From: Panicum virgatum
Taxonomy: Eukaryota; Streptophyta; Magnoliopsida; Poales; Poaceae
Direction of reading: 5' to 3'
Length of the DNA stretch: 64,000 bases
Assembly: GCF_016808335.1 (NCBI RefSeq)
Contig: NC_053141.1
Location: 23,984,261 to 24,048,260 of the forward strand
Every line of letters starts with the position of its first letter. Within the stretch, counting starts at the first letter, position 1. Below, one piece after another: positions 1-11,600 of the stretch. Under the pieces are notes generated by a model. It had not been told where the DNA came from, did no database searches, and was given only the letters and a program-made list of their open reading frames with translations. The position numbers were made by a program, and so were the translations under genes.

Positions 1-1158
1 GCAGAAAGTTACCATTGGGGGCTCGCTCCTTGCCGAGTACGACTCGGTCAGTTTCTGGAAAGTCGATTCGAATTCCGCGCAATCTTTGGGGTTGCCGTTG
101 CTTACGCATCCTATCCTCTTTACAAGGGGAAGGGCCCGGCTCGCGGAGGGCTACCCGTTCCCTTGTCTTCCTACATTCACCTTCTCACCTCCTTGCCTTC
201 AGTCGTCCTATCCATTCTTCTGTAGATCCGATCCTCTTGCAGCCACATGGAATGGCCTGCGTCTCACCGAAGTCTTCCTCCTCTGCATCGGGGAGCACTG
301 GCGATGTGCCGCCGCCTTCAGAGAGGTGGGCGCCGAGCACCCTGCGGGAGGAGGACATCCAAGGTCTGGTGGAGCGCGGCCTCCTCCCCGAGAAGGTGAT
401 CTTGGGGTGGAAGTGCTGATACAGGGTGGACTTCCCGACGGAGGACCGCACAGAGATAGTGGTCTTCCGGTCCTTCTATGAGAAGGGCTTCGCTTTGCCC
501 GCGGGGGCCTTCTTCCACGGGCTCCTTTTCTTCTACGGGCTTGAGGTAATTCATCTCAAGCCGAACTCCATCACGCAGATCGCGATTTTCATTCATTTGT
601 GTGAGGCGTTCTTGGGTATCACCCCGCACTTCAACCTATGGCGGGCGCTGTACCACCTGAAGGGGTACCCGACCAACGCCCGCCACAGCATAGTGGACGG
701 TGCCGCCTTCTCCCTGCGCCAGGGTCGCTCATATCCAGCTCTGGAGCTCCGGGACAGCAACAAGGGGTGGAACAAGGAGTGGTTCGTGGTCTCGAACCCA
801 GCTCCTTGTCTGTCTGCTCGCACCGTCTGCGCACCAGAGTACCGCATGTGTTGGGAGGAGCTGCCGACTGAGGAGGAAATGGTCCAGTGACGCTTCTCCT
901 CGACGAGATCATCGGCCTGTCGGCCCAGGGGCTGACAGGTGCTGTGGTGGCCCTGTCCTTCAGTAAACGGCTAGTGCAGCCCATTCAGGACAGGGTGCAC
1001 CCTGGCTTTGAGTACTAGGGTCACCAGGACCCGACCCGGGGGCAGAACCGAAAGGTCCCCCGAGAAGAAGCTTCAAACCGGGTCGCCTGCATGATGCAGG
1101 GGGTGATCAGGGATAAAGGGTGCCCAAATGCATATTGCTTGAACGGCCGACTAGAGCC

Positions 1159-1321
1159 GTGAGTATTCTCCGCTTTTCCAATCTGTTCTGCTTTTATTCC
1201 GAGTTGTTCTATTTTTATTCCAAGTCGTTCTGTTTTTGCTCTAGAATTGTTTTCACCACACTTTCCATATGCGGCGCAATCATTGGGTTGTAACAAACTC
1301 AGAATGTCTTCTGTCTTCCAG
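1159..1321 (+). other. Intron-like gap 1 in the PF04195-type ORF
   Basis: GTGAGT at the left edge and a pyrimidine-rich TCTGTCTTCCAG at the right edge bound a T-rich, stop-rich stretch of 163 bp between two coding-like parts. It includes imperfect tandem copies of a TTCTGTTTTTATTCC-like unit (about 1177-1235). Splicing is inferred from the consensus ends only. Confidence 0.5.
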
Positions 1322-1808
1322 GCAAAAGTTTTGGAGTACTGGTCCCCTGCTCCCCTGCCAGAGGGCGATGCAGGGAAGAATGCCGCCGCCTCGGCCAATC
1401 TGAAGGAGTCAGACGCGGCGGATCTGGAGATATCGTCTGACTCGTTCGTTGGAGGCGAGTCAGACGTTGAAGTCATAGGGGCCAGTGTCCCTCCCAACCC
1501 ATCGGCGCCGCGACGGCGGAGGAGGAGGCAGGCCATTCGGAAGATCTCGGCCTCCAAGGCTGGCATGAGGGGGGCCCTGCCCAAGGGGACCCTTGCCTCC
1601 ACCTCGAGGTCGGGGAGTGAAGAGCCGCGGGCGGAGGATGCCCCGAGTTGTCTGGCAAGGGTACTGGCGCCGGCGCCGCCCGTGCAGAAGGCAAGGCAGC
1701 GCTGGGGCTGACGCGCATGGAAGGCATCAGGTCTCCCCTGCTCGTGGCCCAGTCGCAACCGCCCGCCGCACCGTTGAAGCTGACTTTCAACATGCGCCGC
1801 AGCGGGTT

Positions 1809-1892
1809 GTAAGCAGATCACAATTGCAGTCCCTTTTGTTTGCTTTGAATCTTGAATTGCTCTTTGACACTGCGGAATTGTTGGCTTCGCAG
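1809..1892 (+). other. Intron-like gap 2 in the PF04195-type ORF
   Basis: GTAAGC at 1809 and TTCGCAG ending at 1892 flank an 84-bp T-rich stretch containing TTTGAATCTTGAATTGC-like sequence. A short acidic coding-like stretch (GAAGAGGAAGGCGG) follows. Inferred from consensus ends and composition. Confidence 0.45.
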
Positions 1893-2095
1893 GAAGAGGA
1901 AGGCGGAGGAGTCCGCTGATGAGACCTGACGGGTCGAGGCAGCCATATCTCCTCCATCGGTGGGGAGCCCACCATGGACCCGCACTCGTTGGGAGGTGGT
2001 GCAGGGCGAGGAAGGGGTAGCCGAGTGTTGGCGGTCGTTTTCAGTGATTTCTACCGCCAACATTCCTTCGGATTTCAGGCTCTCAGGACCATAAT

Positions 2096-2156
2096 ACACC
2101 AATTTTCACTAACATTAATGAGTTCCACAAGTTTTGGTGCACTTATGATTTCAGGG
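2096..2156 (+). mobile_element. Athila-type 5' LTR, left piece
   Basis: This AT-rich stretch ends CAGGG at 2152-2156, directly against solo LTR H. The same five bases open the sequence right of H at 28211, so 2156 and 28216 were once adjacent. The right-hand continuation is an LTR with TATA box, tRNA-Asp-like primer site and Athila-type gag. The left end of this LTR was not located and the 2096 limit is approximate. Confidence 0.5.
2152..2156. repeat. Target-site duplication of solo LTR H (left copy, CAGGG)
   Basis: CAGGG immediately precedes TGTAACACCC of H. The same five bases follow the end of H at 28211-28215. Confidence 0.9.
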
Positions 2157-3198
2157 TGTAACACCCTAATTTAAATTTCAGCATTTAATAATAAATTTAA
2201 TTGGCTTTATTTAATTTTCTAAGGTTTATATGCTTAGCCTTGCATTTAATTTAATTTTCTTTCACAAGTAATTAAAATCTTTCTGGGTTTAAACATGTTT
2301 GTGCATTCATGTTGGTGCATAAATTTTATTTGGTTGAGTGCCTAGGGTTTGGATTCAAATCTGATTTGAATTCAAATAGGTTTGAGTGGGGTTGAAAGAG
2401 AAAAGAAAACCAGGAAAAAGAAAAATGGAATCCAACCCAATCGGCCCAGCAGCAATCCCATGCCTGGCCCAGCTAAACCCAGCATGCGCCCCCTCCTCTC
2501 CAGCTTGGTCCCACCTGATAGCACCACGCGCGCGCTTCTTAGACCTGCCGAGCGGTCCCACTTGGCAGCTTCCCTGCCGCGCTGACGCAGCACACCGGAC
2601 CCAGCAGCCCCACGGTCAGCAACGCAGCCAGCAGCGCAGCGTCGCCTCACCGCTGCCATCCTGGCCCCGCATGGCAGTCACCCCATGCCAACGTCATCAG
2701 CGCGGACGCACCTCCGCCCTGCCCGACAAAATGGCACAGCGGCAGCAGCAAGCTTTCCACGTGAACACGTGTACCCGACACCCCTTGGCCCCACCGTTAG
2801 CGACCAGTGGACGTGCGCCAATGGCAGCGCAGCGCGTGCCTATCCCTCCCCGCGGATGGCCCGTTGGCCCCGCGGCCCAGCGCGTGCCCCTCCTCCCCTC
2901 CTGACCCAGCGAGCCGCTCTCCGCTCGGCCCAGCCTGCTCTCCCCCAGCGGCCCGACCCAGCAGACAGGCCGCCCTCCCACTCAGCCCGCGTGCACGCTC
3001 TTTCTCTCTGACAGGACAACCACGCGCATTGGTCGCTCCCTCCCGCAGACCGCGCGTCGCTCGCTCCCCGCATCTCACTGACTTGCCGGCCCCACGCGCC
3101 AGGCCCTCCTTCAACCTCGCGCAACGGCCGCGCCCGTCACGCCGAGATCCCGGGCGAGCTTTCCTTCCCGGGCACGCACGCCTAGGCCTCAGCCGCCC

Positions 3199-3205
3199 TA
3201 TAAAT
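3199..3205 (+). promoter_or_regulatory. TATA-like box of LTR H
   Basis: TATAAAT within CCCTATAAATGGG. It is preceded by GC-rich sequence and followed by a C-rich leader, and the other family-T LTRs have CTATAA at the equivalent place. Function inferred. Confidence 0.5.
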
Positions 3206-3956
3206 GGGATCCCCGGCCTCTCCTGCATCTCGTCTCCACCCCGTAGCCGCCGCCTCAAACCCTAGAGCGCCACCCGCCTTGCTCCGCCGCACCGCACCCC
3301 GGCGCTACCGCGGCCACGACACCCTGCTACACTCCACCCCCGCAGACCCTCGCTGTAGCTCCGTCGTGCACCCAGGAGCAACACCGCAGTAGTCAACTCC
3401 GACCCCGACCCCTGCAATGTCGGGAATTGCACGGCGCACAGCTCAGGTGAGTTCAGACTGCCGCGGCGATTCCACACCGCCGGAGCACCTCGGACCGCCC
3501 TGACCGCCGTGGCTCCCTCACAGGCACTCCACGAGCCGACCCGTGGAGCCCAGGAGTCTGGAGCACCCCTGCAACGACCCGTCCATGTGCGCAGCATCGA
3601 TCCCCGCCGCCGGAGCTCGCCGCCGACGACTCTACGCGTCACCCTGGCCTGATTCAAGCCTCGGTGAGCATGCCTTGACTCCCCTTCTCCTTTTGCGCTA
3701 GGTTTTAGGGCCCATGGCACACCCTTGGTGCCCGGGCATCGCATGCCGATAGGCGCCACCGCGCAGATCCGCCCCCTTCGCTGCGCACGCCGCTCCGAGC
3801 ATCCCCGACCCGCGTACAAGGCCCAGTGGATCTCACGTGAAGCGCTCATTCTTTTGCACCAGACAGCAACCCAAACGAGCCCCTGTAGCGCCCGAACGGC
3901 CAGCTCCGGCGAGCTCGCCGCCGCGGAGCAGAGCTCCGGCGAGCCGCGCCGCCGCC

Positions 3957-3961
3957 CCCGC
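3957..3961. repeat. Target-site duplication of solo LTR E (left copy, CCCGC)
   Basis: CCCGC precedes the left end of E (TATTGACGC). The same five bases occur at 22722-22726, right after GCGCCAACA. Confidence 0.75.
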
Positions 3962-5115
3962 TATTGACGCTTCTTAAAGCGCCAATTTATGTACCGCAAG
4001 CGCACGGATCGTGGTAGCTTTTCCCTTAGAGTATTCCCCCAAGGTTTATCAATCTGTGGATCGGAAGCGAACCGACTAGGGTTTACCATCTAATCTATCG
4101 AACCTATCCTAAACATGAAGCAAAGATTGCATATAAACTGAACACTTGATAGATATGAATGTAGCATAAGTGTTCATCACACCCACAACCGTAGATGAGA
4201 TAACACAACCAAGGAGCTAGGGCCTATCATCTCTAGGTACGGTTCTAGTCAAAAAGGTGATCAAAACATATATTGCATCTCAACTAAAGGTACACGAAAT
4301 CATCTCTCCGAAAGGCAGCTCGCAAGCGGCCTACTTTCCCAAGGTCGCCGGTGCGAGGTGCGTGTTGACGCCTAAGGTTTCCCAAAGCTTTACCCCAAAC
4401 TCCCATGGTACTCGCCATCGATCCTATTCCACATCATGTCGTCGCTAGAACTTTTCCCTCCGCCATGCTGTCACCACACAGGGGTAATCAACCAACTAGC
4501 TAAAACATGCTACCTCAACATATCCGCAAGATATAGACTAATTACCACGAATAGATCTAATCTTACTATGAACATATGGATGCATTACATATGAGAAAGA
4601 AAGCATGCATTGAGGTAGACCAAAGTCGAGACAACTAGAATAAAGAGTAGATTGATATCACCATCATGTGTGTACATACTCCGACGAATGTTGGGGATGA
4701 CTCTCGAACCCCACCATGGCACAACCTCGCAGGGAGGCCATGGCGGCTACGGGTGGCCTAAGCCATCTCCTAGGTACCCTCGAAGACTTGCGGCTGTCGT
4801 CGTCTCCTCCGGTCTTAGCCCTAGGTTTTCGTCAAGTTCTAGGTGGATTGATGCCCCGAGTTGAATAAGGTGCGAGCTATTTATAAGCCGAGGAAGCCAC
4901 CAGTCGAAGGGGAGGCCGAACCGCCTCAGAAAAGGGCTGGGCCGGCCGGCCCCATGGGCCTAGGCCAGCCGGCCTACCCCCTTTCGGGCTCGCCTCGATC
5001 TCATCTTTTGCGTGCAGACTCCTCGCATCTTCTAGAGTTTATGTCCTTCATGATTGCACCCCTTTTGACGTCGTTATCTTGTAGATATCTTCGAGGAAAG
5101 GATAGGATACGAAAT
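3962..5115 (-). mobile_element. Solo LTR E, left piece (unassigned LTR family)
   Basis: E is oriented on the minus strand, where it reads TGTTGGCGCTCCTTAAG... from 22721 and ends ...CTTAAGAAGCGTCAATA at 3962. The ends form an imperfect inverted repeat of ~15 bp, and the CAATA end looks like CAACA after a C to T change. With CCCGC duplicated outside, an LTR is the best reading. The piece has a CGCAAGCGCACGGATCG motif (about 3997-4015) seen near the ends of many plant gypsy elements, and a GGCCGGCCGGCC palindrome region at 4939-4977. No coding content was recognised. Total E length is about 1.53 kb. Confidence 0.65.
5111..5115. repeat. Possible target-site duplication (GAAAT, left)
   Basis: GAAAT precedes LTR A. 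GGAAT follows the other end of the block at 22344-22348, with one transition difference. The two bounding LTR ends have opposite orientation, so this is only a tentative duplication. Confidence 0.4.
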
Positions 5116-8100
5116 TGTAACACCCGGTTTATAAAAGAACATAAACCGAGCAATCAAATACGTGCCAGGATCAAGTCACACGTATATACAATAGAATGAA
5201 CAGTATATCACAGCACATATCACGAAAAAGACATAATAAAGCGAATACGAATGTTATTTATTACATTAATGACAAGAATGTCTGATACAGCGGAAGCGAA
5301 GTACAAAATACGATAAAAACTCTTCGAAGCTGAATAGGGCGCCACAGGGACGTCGACTGGGAGGCGAACGCCTAGAAGTCCTCGTACTCCTGGTAGCTCT
5401 GAGTGAACTCCCTCGCCTCGGCAGGAACTGAGCAGCAGTAGCGTATCCCAAGAGGAAAAAGTAGAGAAGAGGCAAGAGTGAGTACACAACTTGTAATCAA
5501 CAAGTATAACACAAAGTATGAGGCTCTAAGGTTGGCTGACTCAACTGCATTAGCATTTAAGTGTTAGCAAAATTTTATTAAAGCTATTTACTACGAGTTG
5601 ATGAATTACCATTAACCCAGTTACATAGTAATTAATCAGAATTAATTATGAAACTACGGAAGACCAGACTGAACCAAGCCACCCGGGGAACCTGCCTCGT
5701 CAAAGGAAGATAACCCCACAAATCAAAAGGAGGATCTGGGCCGCTCATGACCGTGAGCACGACTAGTATACTAGTTTTACACTCTGCAGAGGTTGCACAT
5801 CTTTACCCACAAGTCGTGAGCTACGCTAGAGGTTTATCACACTTCCTAAGGTGAGATGACTAGCGACTCACTACGAGACCTTTACAAAGAATCTCGTTGG
5901 TAGGGAGTCACCGCGAGGGTGGATCAGCGACTATGGAGCAAGTCTAGTGGGCGTCAAGACACGAAGCACAGACGAGGCCACTCAGCACGAGGGCCATAGA
6001 AGCTTACCGCCCCTGCCCCGCAGGTAAGTTACTCCAAACCAAAAAGATCTAATTATTACGCCAAGTCTATCCCATTCTAGCCTTGTGGTAGCACTGTTGT
6101 CCCAGGTTGTCGCTCTATGAACCGGTCCTTATGGAGAGTGGCCAACCAAGCACTAAGCACCGTGCTGGCCCCCTAAACTATGTGTCTACAAAAACCATAT
6201 TTTAACGAGACGTGAGCCACTCAAGCACGAAGCACAGAGGGCCACTCCCATAATTAAGTTCAAGTAAACCATTAATCAAATTAATTAAAAAGGACCAAGT
6301 GTGTTATAGCACAGCAACCTAGCACAACTAACCAAAATGCAACCCAAAGGCATATATAAAGGATATAAAGTGGCTAGGAAGTCCTTATAGGCATACAGTA
6401 TTAAAATGCAGTATGAAATTGTAATTAAAGGTGTTAGGTTGTTCATGTTATACTTGCCTTCCTCGTACTGCTCTGGCTGCTGCTCAAACTGCTCGGAAGA
6501 CGGCTGCTCCTGGTACTGGTACTGGGGCTCCTCAGATGGATCAACGTCTACTCACGAACACATGGCCAAAACAATGCACAAAAATAAGCATACAAGCAAA
6601 CACTAACAAAAACTAAGAAACAGTACATCAATACATAAAAACAGCACATCAAACTAGTCTAAAACTATTCTACGCGTTACAACGATCGCGTGGACATAAA
6701 GAACGCTAAAAACGGAGCTAAAACGCATAATCTAGGCTAAAAACAAGGTTCAGGGGCTTATTTGTAATAAAAACAGGGTTCCAGGGACATTTCTGCTAAA
6801 ACCGAGGGCTGAAACGTAATTAAAGGATAAATCTAGGGTCTAACGTGTAAAAACAGCAGCTATGGACAGCAGGTCCTATTCCTAGAAAAACCAGGGGGCT
6901 TCGTGTAAAATTCTGGGCTTGACTGCAATTATTTCTAAACAGAGGTGGATTGCGGGTTGAATACCAGGTAACGCAGGGTCTCTTTTGCAAAAGTGCCGGC
7001 CGAAGGGGTATGTTTAGATCTGATCCGTTGACTCTCGATCCTACGGTTTAGATCTGATGTGCTCGGGTTCTAATCAAGGCTGTCTGTTTTAGATCGGGCG
7101 GCTGGGGTGCTGCGCTGGCGGCGGCGGCGGCGGAACGCGCCGGCGACTCTGCTCCGCGGCGGGAGATCGCCGGAGTGCTGCGATTCTGGGGTTCCCGGGC
7201 TCGATTTCGATGCGGCTTCGGCCTAGGAGCATCTACATGGCATGAGTAGTCCTCCTGGACACACATGGGAGGGAATTAGGGCGCGGGACGGGGTGCTCGT
7301 CGGCGAGGGAGTATCTGGGCGGCGCACCTCGCCGGCGTGGGCACGTTCTAGGGGTTCTGGTGGTCTACTGGGGACGAGCTAGGGTGCAAAAACATCAGGG
7401 AGGTGGGCCGAACTTTATCAAGGCGCGGGGTGGTCGAAGTAGCAGCGGAGTGGCGTCGGCGGCGTCGTCTAGCGGCGGCGCACGGACGGCGTCGGGGGAG
7501 AGGTCGAAGCAGAGGCTTGCCGGGCTCCTAGATTGCACAGATCGACTCCAGAGGTGCCTGTGAGGAGGATACGGCGGTCAGGGTGATCGGAGGGGCTCCA
7601 ACGGCGTTGAATTTCCACGGCGAAACTTCTCACCGGCGGCGGGTCGTGGAAGGAAAATCCGGCGCAGCTCGGGCTGAGCCTTCGATCCGGCGGCACGGAG
7701 CGGTGCGGGACGGCGAGACGGAGCAGGTGTGGGATCCTGGCGGGCGGTGCTGCGGTGGAGCGGCGGAACCACGGCGGCGCAGAGGTCCCTTGGCGGCAGA
7801 GCTAGGTGTGGCGGTGTGGTTAGGGTTTCTGGTGGCGCGTTGGTGGAAGATGAGGTTCGGAGGAGGGCCGGGGACCCTTCTTATAGGGCGGCGGCGGCCT
7901 TGGCGTGTGCGCCTGGCGTGGGATATCCCGTCGGGAAAAACGGCGTGACGAGCGCGGCCGTTGCGCGAGGAAGGGGGCGAAGCTGACGCGTGGGCCCGGG
8001 AGCGCAGCGAGACGGGGAGGGCGATGCGAGGCGGCTGCAGGTGGGTCCAGGGGAGCGGACGAGAGAGGGGAACGCGGGTTGAGCGGCGACGCGGGGTAGG

Positions 8101-8638
8101 CCGGCTTGTCAGGGGCGCGAAGGCGACGCGAGGTGGGCGGGGTGCGTTGGGCCGTGCCGCGTGGGGGAGGCTGGGACTCAGCGGGAGTGGGCCGTGCGGA
8201 GGAGGGGGTGAAGCGGGCCGGGCGGAAGTGAAGGAGGGGAGTGGGCCGCAGCAAGAGGATGGGCCGGACGGGGAAACAGAGGAAAATGGGCCCGCAGAAG
8301 AGGTGGGTGCGGGTTGGGCTGCCTGAGGTCGGGCCGGGAAGGGGCTTTAGTTTTCTTGTTTTGGGTTTGGGCTGGGTTTCTTTTCTATTACTTCTTCTAT
8401 TTCTTTTCCTATTCAAACTAACTCAATCAAATCTATTTGAATTCAACTCTAACACTCAAACAAATAAATCAAAGCTCCAGCATGAATGCAACATTAAAAG
8501 TAAACCTAGGACAAAATTTTAATTACTTATAGAACAAAATTTAGATTAAATGCAAGTCTAACACAATAAACCTTAGAAATTTAAATAAAGCCAATTAAAT
8601 TTATTATTAAAAGCTGGAATTTAAACTAGGGTGTTACA
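5116..8638 (-). mobile_element. LTR A, 3' LTR of element 1
   Basis: On the plus strand it reads TGTAACACCCGGTTTATAAAAG ... CTAGGGTGTTACA, 3,523 bp. The polypurine tract of element 1 abuts its right end. A CTATAAG box on the minus strand lies at 7880-7886 inside a GC-rich core (about 7090-8330); the long ORFs there are composition artefacts. Its left ~0.7 kb differs from LTR B at many sites, while the rest is nearly identical to B. Confidence 0.9.
7880..7886 (-). promoter_or_regulatory. TATA-like box of LTR A
   Basis: CTATAAG on the minus strand, preceded upstream by GC-rich sequence. The same box occurs in LTR B at 16585-16591. Inferred core promoter of the element. Confidence 0.45.
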
Positions 8639-8655
8639 GACCCTACCCCCTTAAA
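8639..8655 (-). promoter_or_regulatory. Polypurine tract of element 1
   Basis: On the minus strand AAGGGGGTAGGGTC lies directly before the 3' LTR start TGTAACACCC. This is the expected primer for plus-strand DNA synthesis. The same tract adjoins LTRs F, G and I. Confidence 0.8.
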
Positions 8656-8674
8656 GAAATCTCGTCCCCGAGAT

Positions 8675-11600
8675 TTAGCTGGGCTGGCTAGCAAAGAGAT
8701 CTGGATATGTCTTCTTCAGCTCATCTTCTCGCTCCCATGTAGCCTCAGCTTCACTGTGATGACTCCACTGAACTCTGCACATCTTGATGCGCTTGTTCCG
8801 AGTAACCCTCTCTGATGTCTCCAGAATCTTCACCGGATGCTCAGTATATGTCAGATCTTCCTGTACATCCACTCCATCCAGTGGTGCCTGCTCTTCGGGT
8901 ACTCGCAGACATCTCTTCAGCTGAGATATATGGAAGACATCATGAACTCCTGAGAGGTTGAGAGGTAACTCCAGGCGATAAGCAACTTCGCCTTTCCGCT
9001 CTAGCACCTTGAATGGCCCAACATATCGGGGTGCTAACTTCCCTTTGACATTAAACCTGCGGATTCCTCTCATTGGAGACACCTTCAGATACACATAATC
9101 ACCGACACTGAAAGTCAGGTCTCTCCGTTTGCCATCTGCATAGCTCTTTTGCCTGCTCTGTGCAATCCTCAGATTTTCTCGCACAGCCTGAACCATCTGC
9201 TCTGCATCATCTATGATCTCAGGGCCAAAGAGCTGCTTCTCACCAATCTGATCCCAATAGAGAGGAGTCCTGCACTTTCTGCCATACAATGCCTCGAAGG
9301 GAGACTTCTTCAGACTGGCCTGATAGCTGTTGTTATATGAGAACTCAGCATATGACAGGCACTTATCCCAACTAGTACCGTACTAAATGGCACAAGCTCT
9401 CAGCATATCCTCCAACACTTGGTTGGTTCTCTCTGTCTGCCCATCTGTCTGAGGGTGATAAGCCGTACTGAAACGCAGCTTCGTATCCAGCGAATCATGG
9501 AGCTGCTCCCAGAACCGAGAAGTGAACTGAGACCCTCTGTCAGATATAATCTTCTTGGGCACACCATGCAAGCAGACAATCCGAGAGATGTACAACTCTG
9601 CAAGTCTAGCACCGGAGTAAGTAGTGTTCACCGGAATGAAGTGAGCAACCTTCGTCAATCGATCCACTACTACCCATATAGAGTTGTACCCTTTCTGAGT
9701 ACGAGGCAATCCAACAATGAAGTCCATAGTGATTTCCTCCCATTTCCACTCTGGAATCTTCAAAGGTTGCAATAGACCTGCTGGCCTCTGATGCTCAGCC
9801 TTGACACGCTAACAAGTGTCACAAATAGCCACGTACTCTGCCACTGAACGCTTCATCCCATACCACAAGAAACGTTCCTTCAGATCATAGTACATCTTCG
9901 TGCTGCCCGGATGAATAGAATAAGCTGTATCATGGGCCTCACTCAGAATCAACTTCCGAAGATCCTTCACATCTGGCACACAGATCCGGTTCTTGTACCA
10001 CAAGGTACCCTGATCATCCTCTCTGAAATGAGGAGCCTTGCCCTTCTTGAGCAACTCACGGATCTCCTGCAGCTTCTCATCATTTTTCTGATGCTGCCTG
10101 ATCTCTGACTCTAGAGTCGGTACTGCCACAAACGCTGCACTGGAGGTATGATGCAAGAAGCCCAGAATCAACTGCTCGAACTCCTCGCATAACTCTGGAG
10201 GCATCTGGAAAGCCACGGCCATGTTGACATAACTTCTCCTGCTCAAAGCATCTGCTACAACATTGGCCTTGCCCGGATGATAGTGAATCTCCAGATCATA
10301 ATCCTTGACCAACTCTAGCCATCTTCTCTGCCGCATGTTCAGCTCATTCTGCGTGAAAATGTACTTGAGGCTCTTGTGATCAGTGTAGATATCACACCGC
10401 TGTCCATACAAGTAATGCCTCCAAATCTTCAGAGCATGCACAACTGTGGCTAACTCAAGATCATGAGTGGGATAATTCAGCTCATGCTGGCGTAGCTGCC
10501 GTGAAGCATAAGCAATCACTCTGCCCTCTTGCATCAAAACACAACCAAGACCATCCTTCAAAGCATCACAGTACACCGTGAACCTCTTGCTCTGGTCTGG
10601 CAGAGTAAGGACTGGCGCCGTAGTCAATCTCTTCTAAAGCTCATCAAAGGCCTTCTGACGCTCATCAGTCCATATGAATGCCACATTCTTCTCTAGCAAG
10701 GAAGTCAAAGGCTTCGCGATCTTGGAGAAATTGTCAATGAACCTCCGATAATATCCAGCTAAGCCCAAGAATGATCTGACTTCCTTTACTGTCTATGGTG
10801 TCTCCCACTCTAGCACATCCTTCACCTTGCTCGGATCAACAACAATGCCTCCCTGAGAGATAACATGACTGAGGAATGGAACCTCATCAATCCAGAACTC
10901 GCACTTGCCGAACTTGGCATACAACTAATGCTCTCTCAGCCTCTGCAATACGAGTCTCAGATACTCCTCATGCTCTTCCTCTGTCTTGGAGAAGATCAGA
11001 ATATCATCAATGAAAATCACCACAAAGACATCCAGATAATCCATGAAGACCATGTTCATCAGATGCATGAAGAAAGCCGGGGCATTAGTCAAGCCGAAGG
11101 ACATGACTGTATACTCATATAGCCCATACTTGCAGGTGAATGCCGTCTTCGGAATATCCCCAGGACGGATCCTCAGCTGAAAATAACCCAAACGAAGATC
11201 AATCTTCGAGAATATACGAGCACCTCGAAGCAGATCGAAGAGATCCTCGATACGGGGCAGTGGATGCTTGTTCTTGATAGTGACTGCATTCAGCTCCCGA
11301 TAATCGACACACATCCTCTTCGAGCCATCCTTCTTATCTACCAGCAATAATGGAAAAGCCCAAGGAGAGAAGCTGCGACGGATATAGCCCTTGGCTAGCA
11401 ACTCATCAATAGTCTTCTTAACTTCTTCATGCTCTATAGGTGCCATACGGTAGGGCCGCTTTGCAATAGGAGCTGTGCCTGGCAAGAGATCAATACAAAA
11501 CTCAATGGCGCGTTCAGGAGGCATACCTGGCAGATCATTCGGAAAGACATCCGGGAATTCAGACACCACGCGAATACCGTCCGTGGGTCTAGCCTCCATC

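Larger units (their letters stand above)
252..1938 (+). pseudogene. Decayed 'putative gypsy type transposon' ORF (PF04195-like)
   Basis: The reading frame opens with ATG at 252 (MACVSPKSS) and is stopped by TGA at 417-419. The same frame then continues to 890 with the family hallmarks FYEKGFALPAGAFFHG, LEVIHLKPNSI, HFNLWRALYHLKGYP and ELRDSNKGW. At about 888 the homologous reading shifts one frame (LLDEIIGLSAQGLTGAVVAL, QNRKVPREEA) and meets a TAG where a Trp is usual, near 1016. After an intron-like gap, 1322-1711 continues with an acidic then Arg-rich low-complexity stretch. The protein family is known from many grass gypsy-like elements and is usually read as a Gag-like protein; its biochemical role is not established. 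At least two stops and one frameshift make this copy dead. No protease or RT follows before the next element. Confidence 0.7.
1..2095 (+). mobile_element. Fragment of a PF04195-type gypsy-like element
   Basis: This is the internal part of an LTR-type element whose ends are not in view. It holds the decayed ORF described separately (252-1938) with two intron-like gaps. Bases 1-251 look like leader sequence and 1939-2095 like the end of the coding part, but I cannot recognise a protein there. The right limit is approximate: around 2095 the sequence changes to the AT-richer Athila-type LTR sequence that resumes after the H insertion at 28216. The family name rests on the ORF only; elements with such ORFs are common, often non-autonomous, gypsy-type elements in grasses. 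Confidence 0.6.
2157..3961 (+). mobile_element. Solo LTR H, first piece (U3 and promoter part)
   Basis: The first ~270 bp are AT-rich and match the start of LTR N (56885). From ~2420 the sequence becomes GC-rich, with many overlapping ORFs that have no recognisable protein and are composition artefacts. A TATA-like site lies at 3199-3205. The piece stops at the left CCCGC duplication of E. Confidence 0.85.

Noticed and set aside
6406..6616. Repeated small ORF reading MQYEIVIKG... (also 15111, 19729, 25309, 38108, 52237, and on the minus strand near 17626, 23208, 59061)
   Set aside because: It recurs in every LTR because the LTR recurs. Frame and length are not maintained and it has no Cys/His or other meaningful pattern beyond low-complexity Ser/Cys codons.
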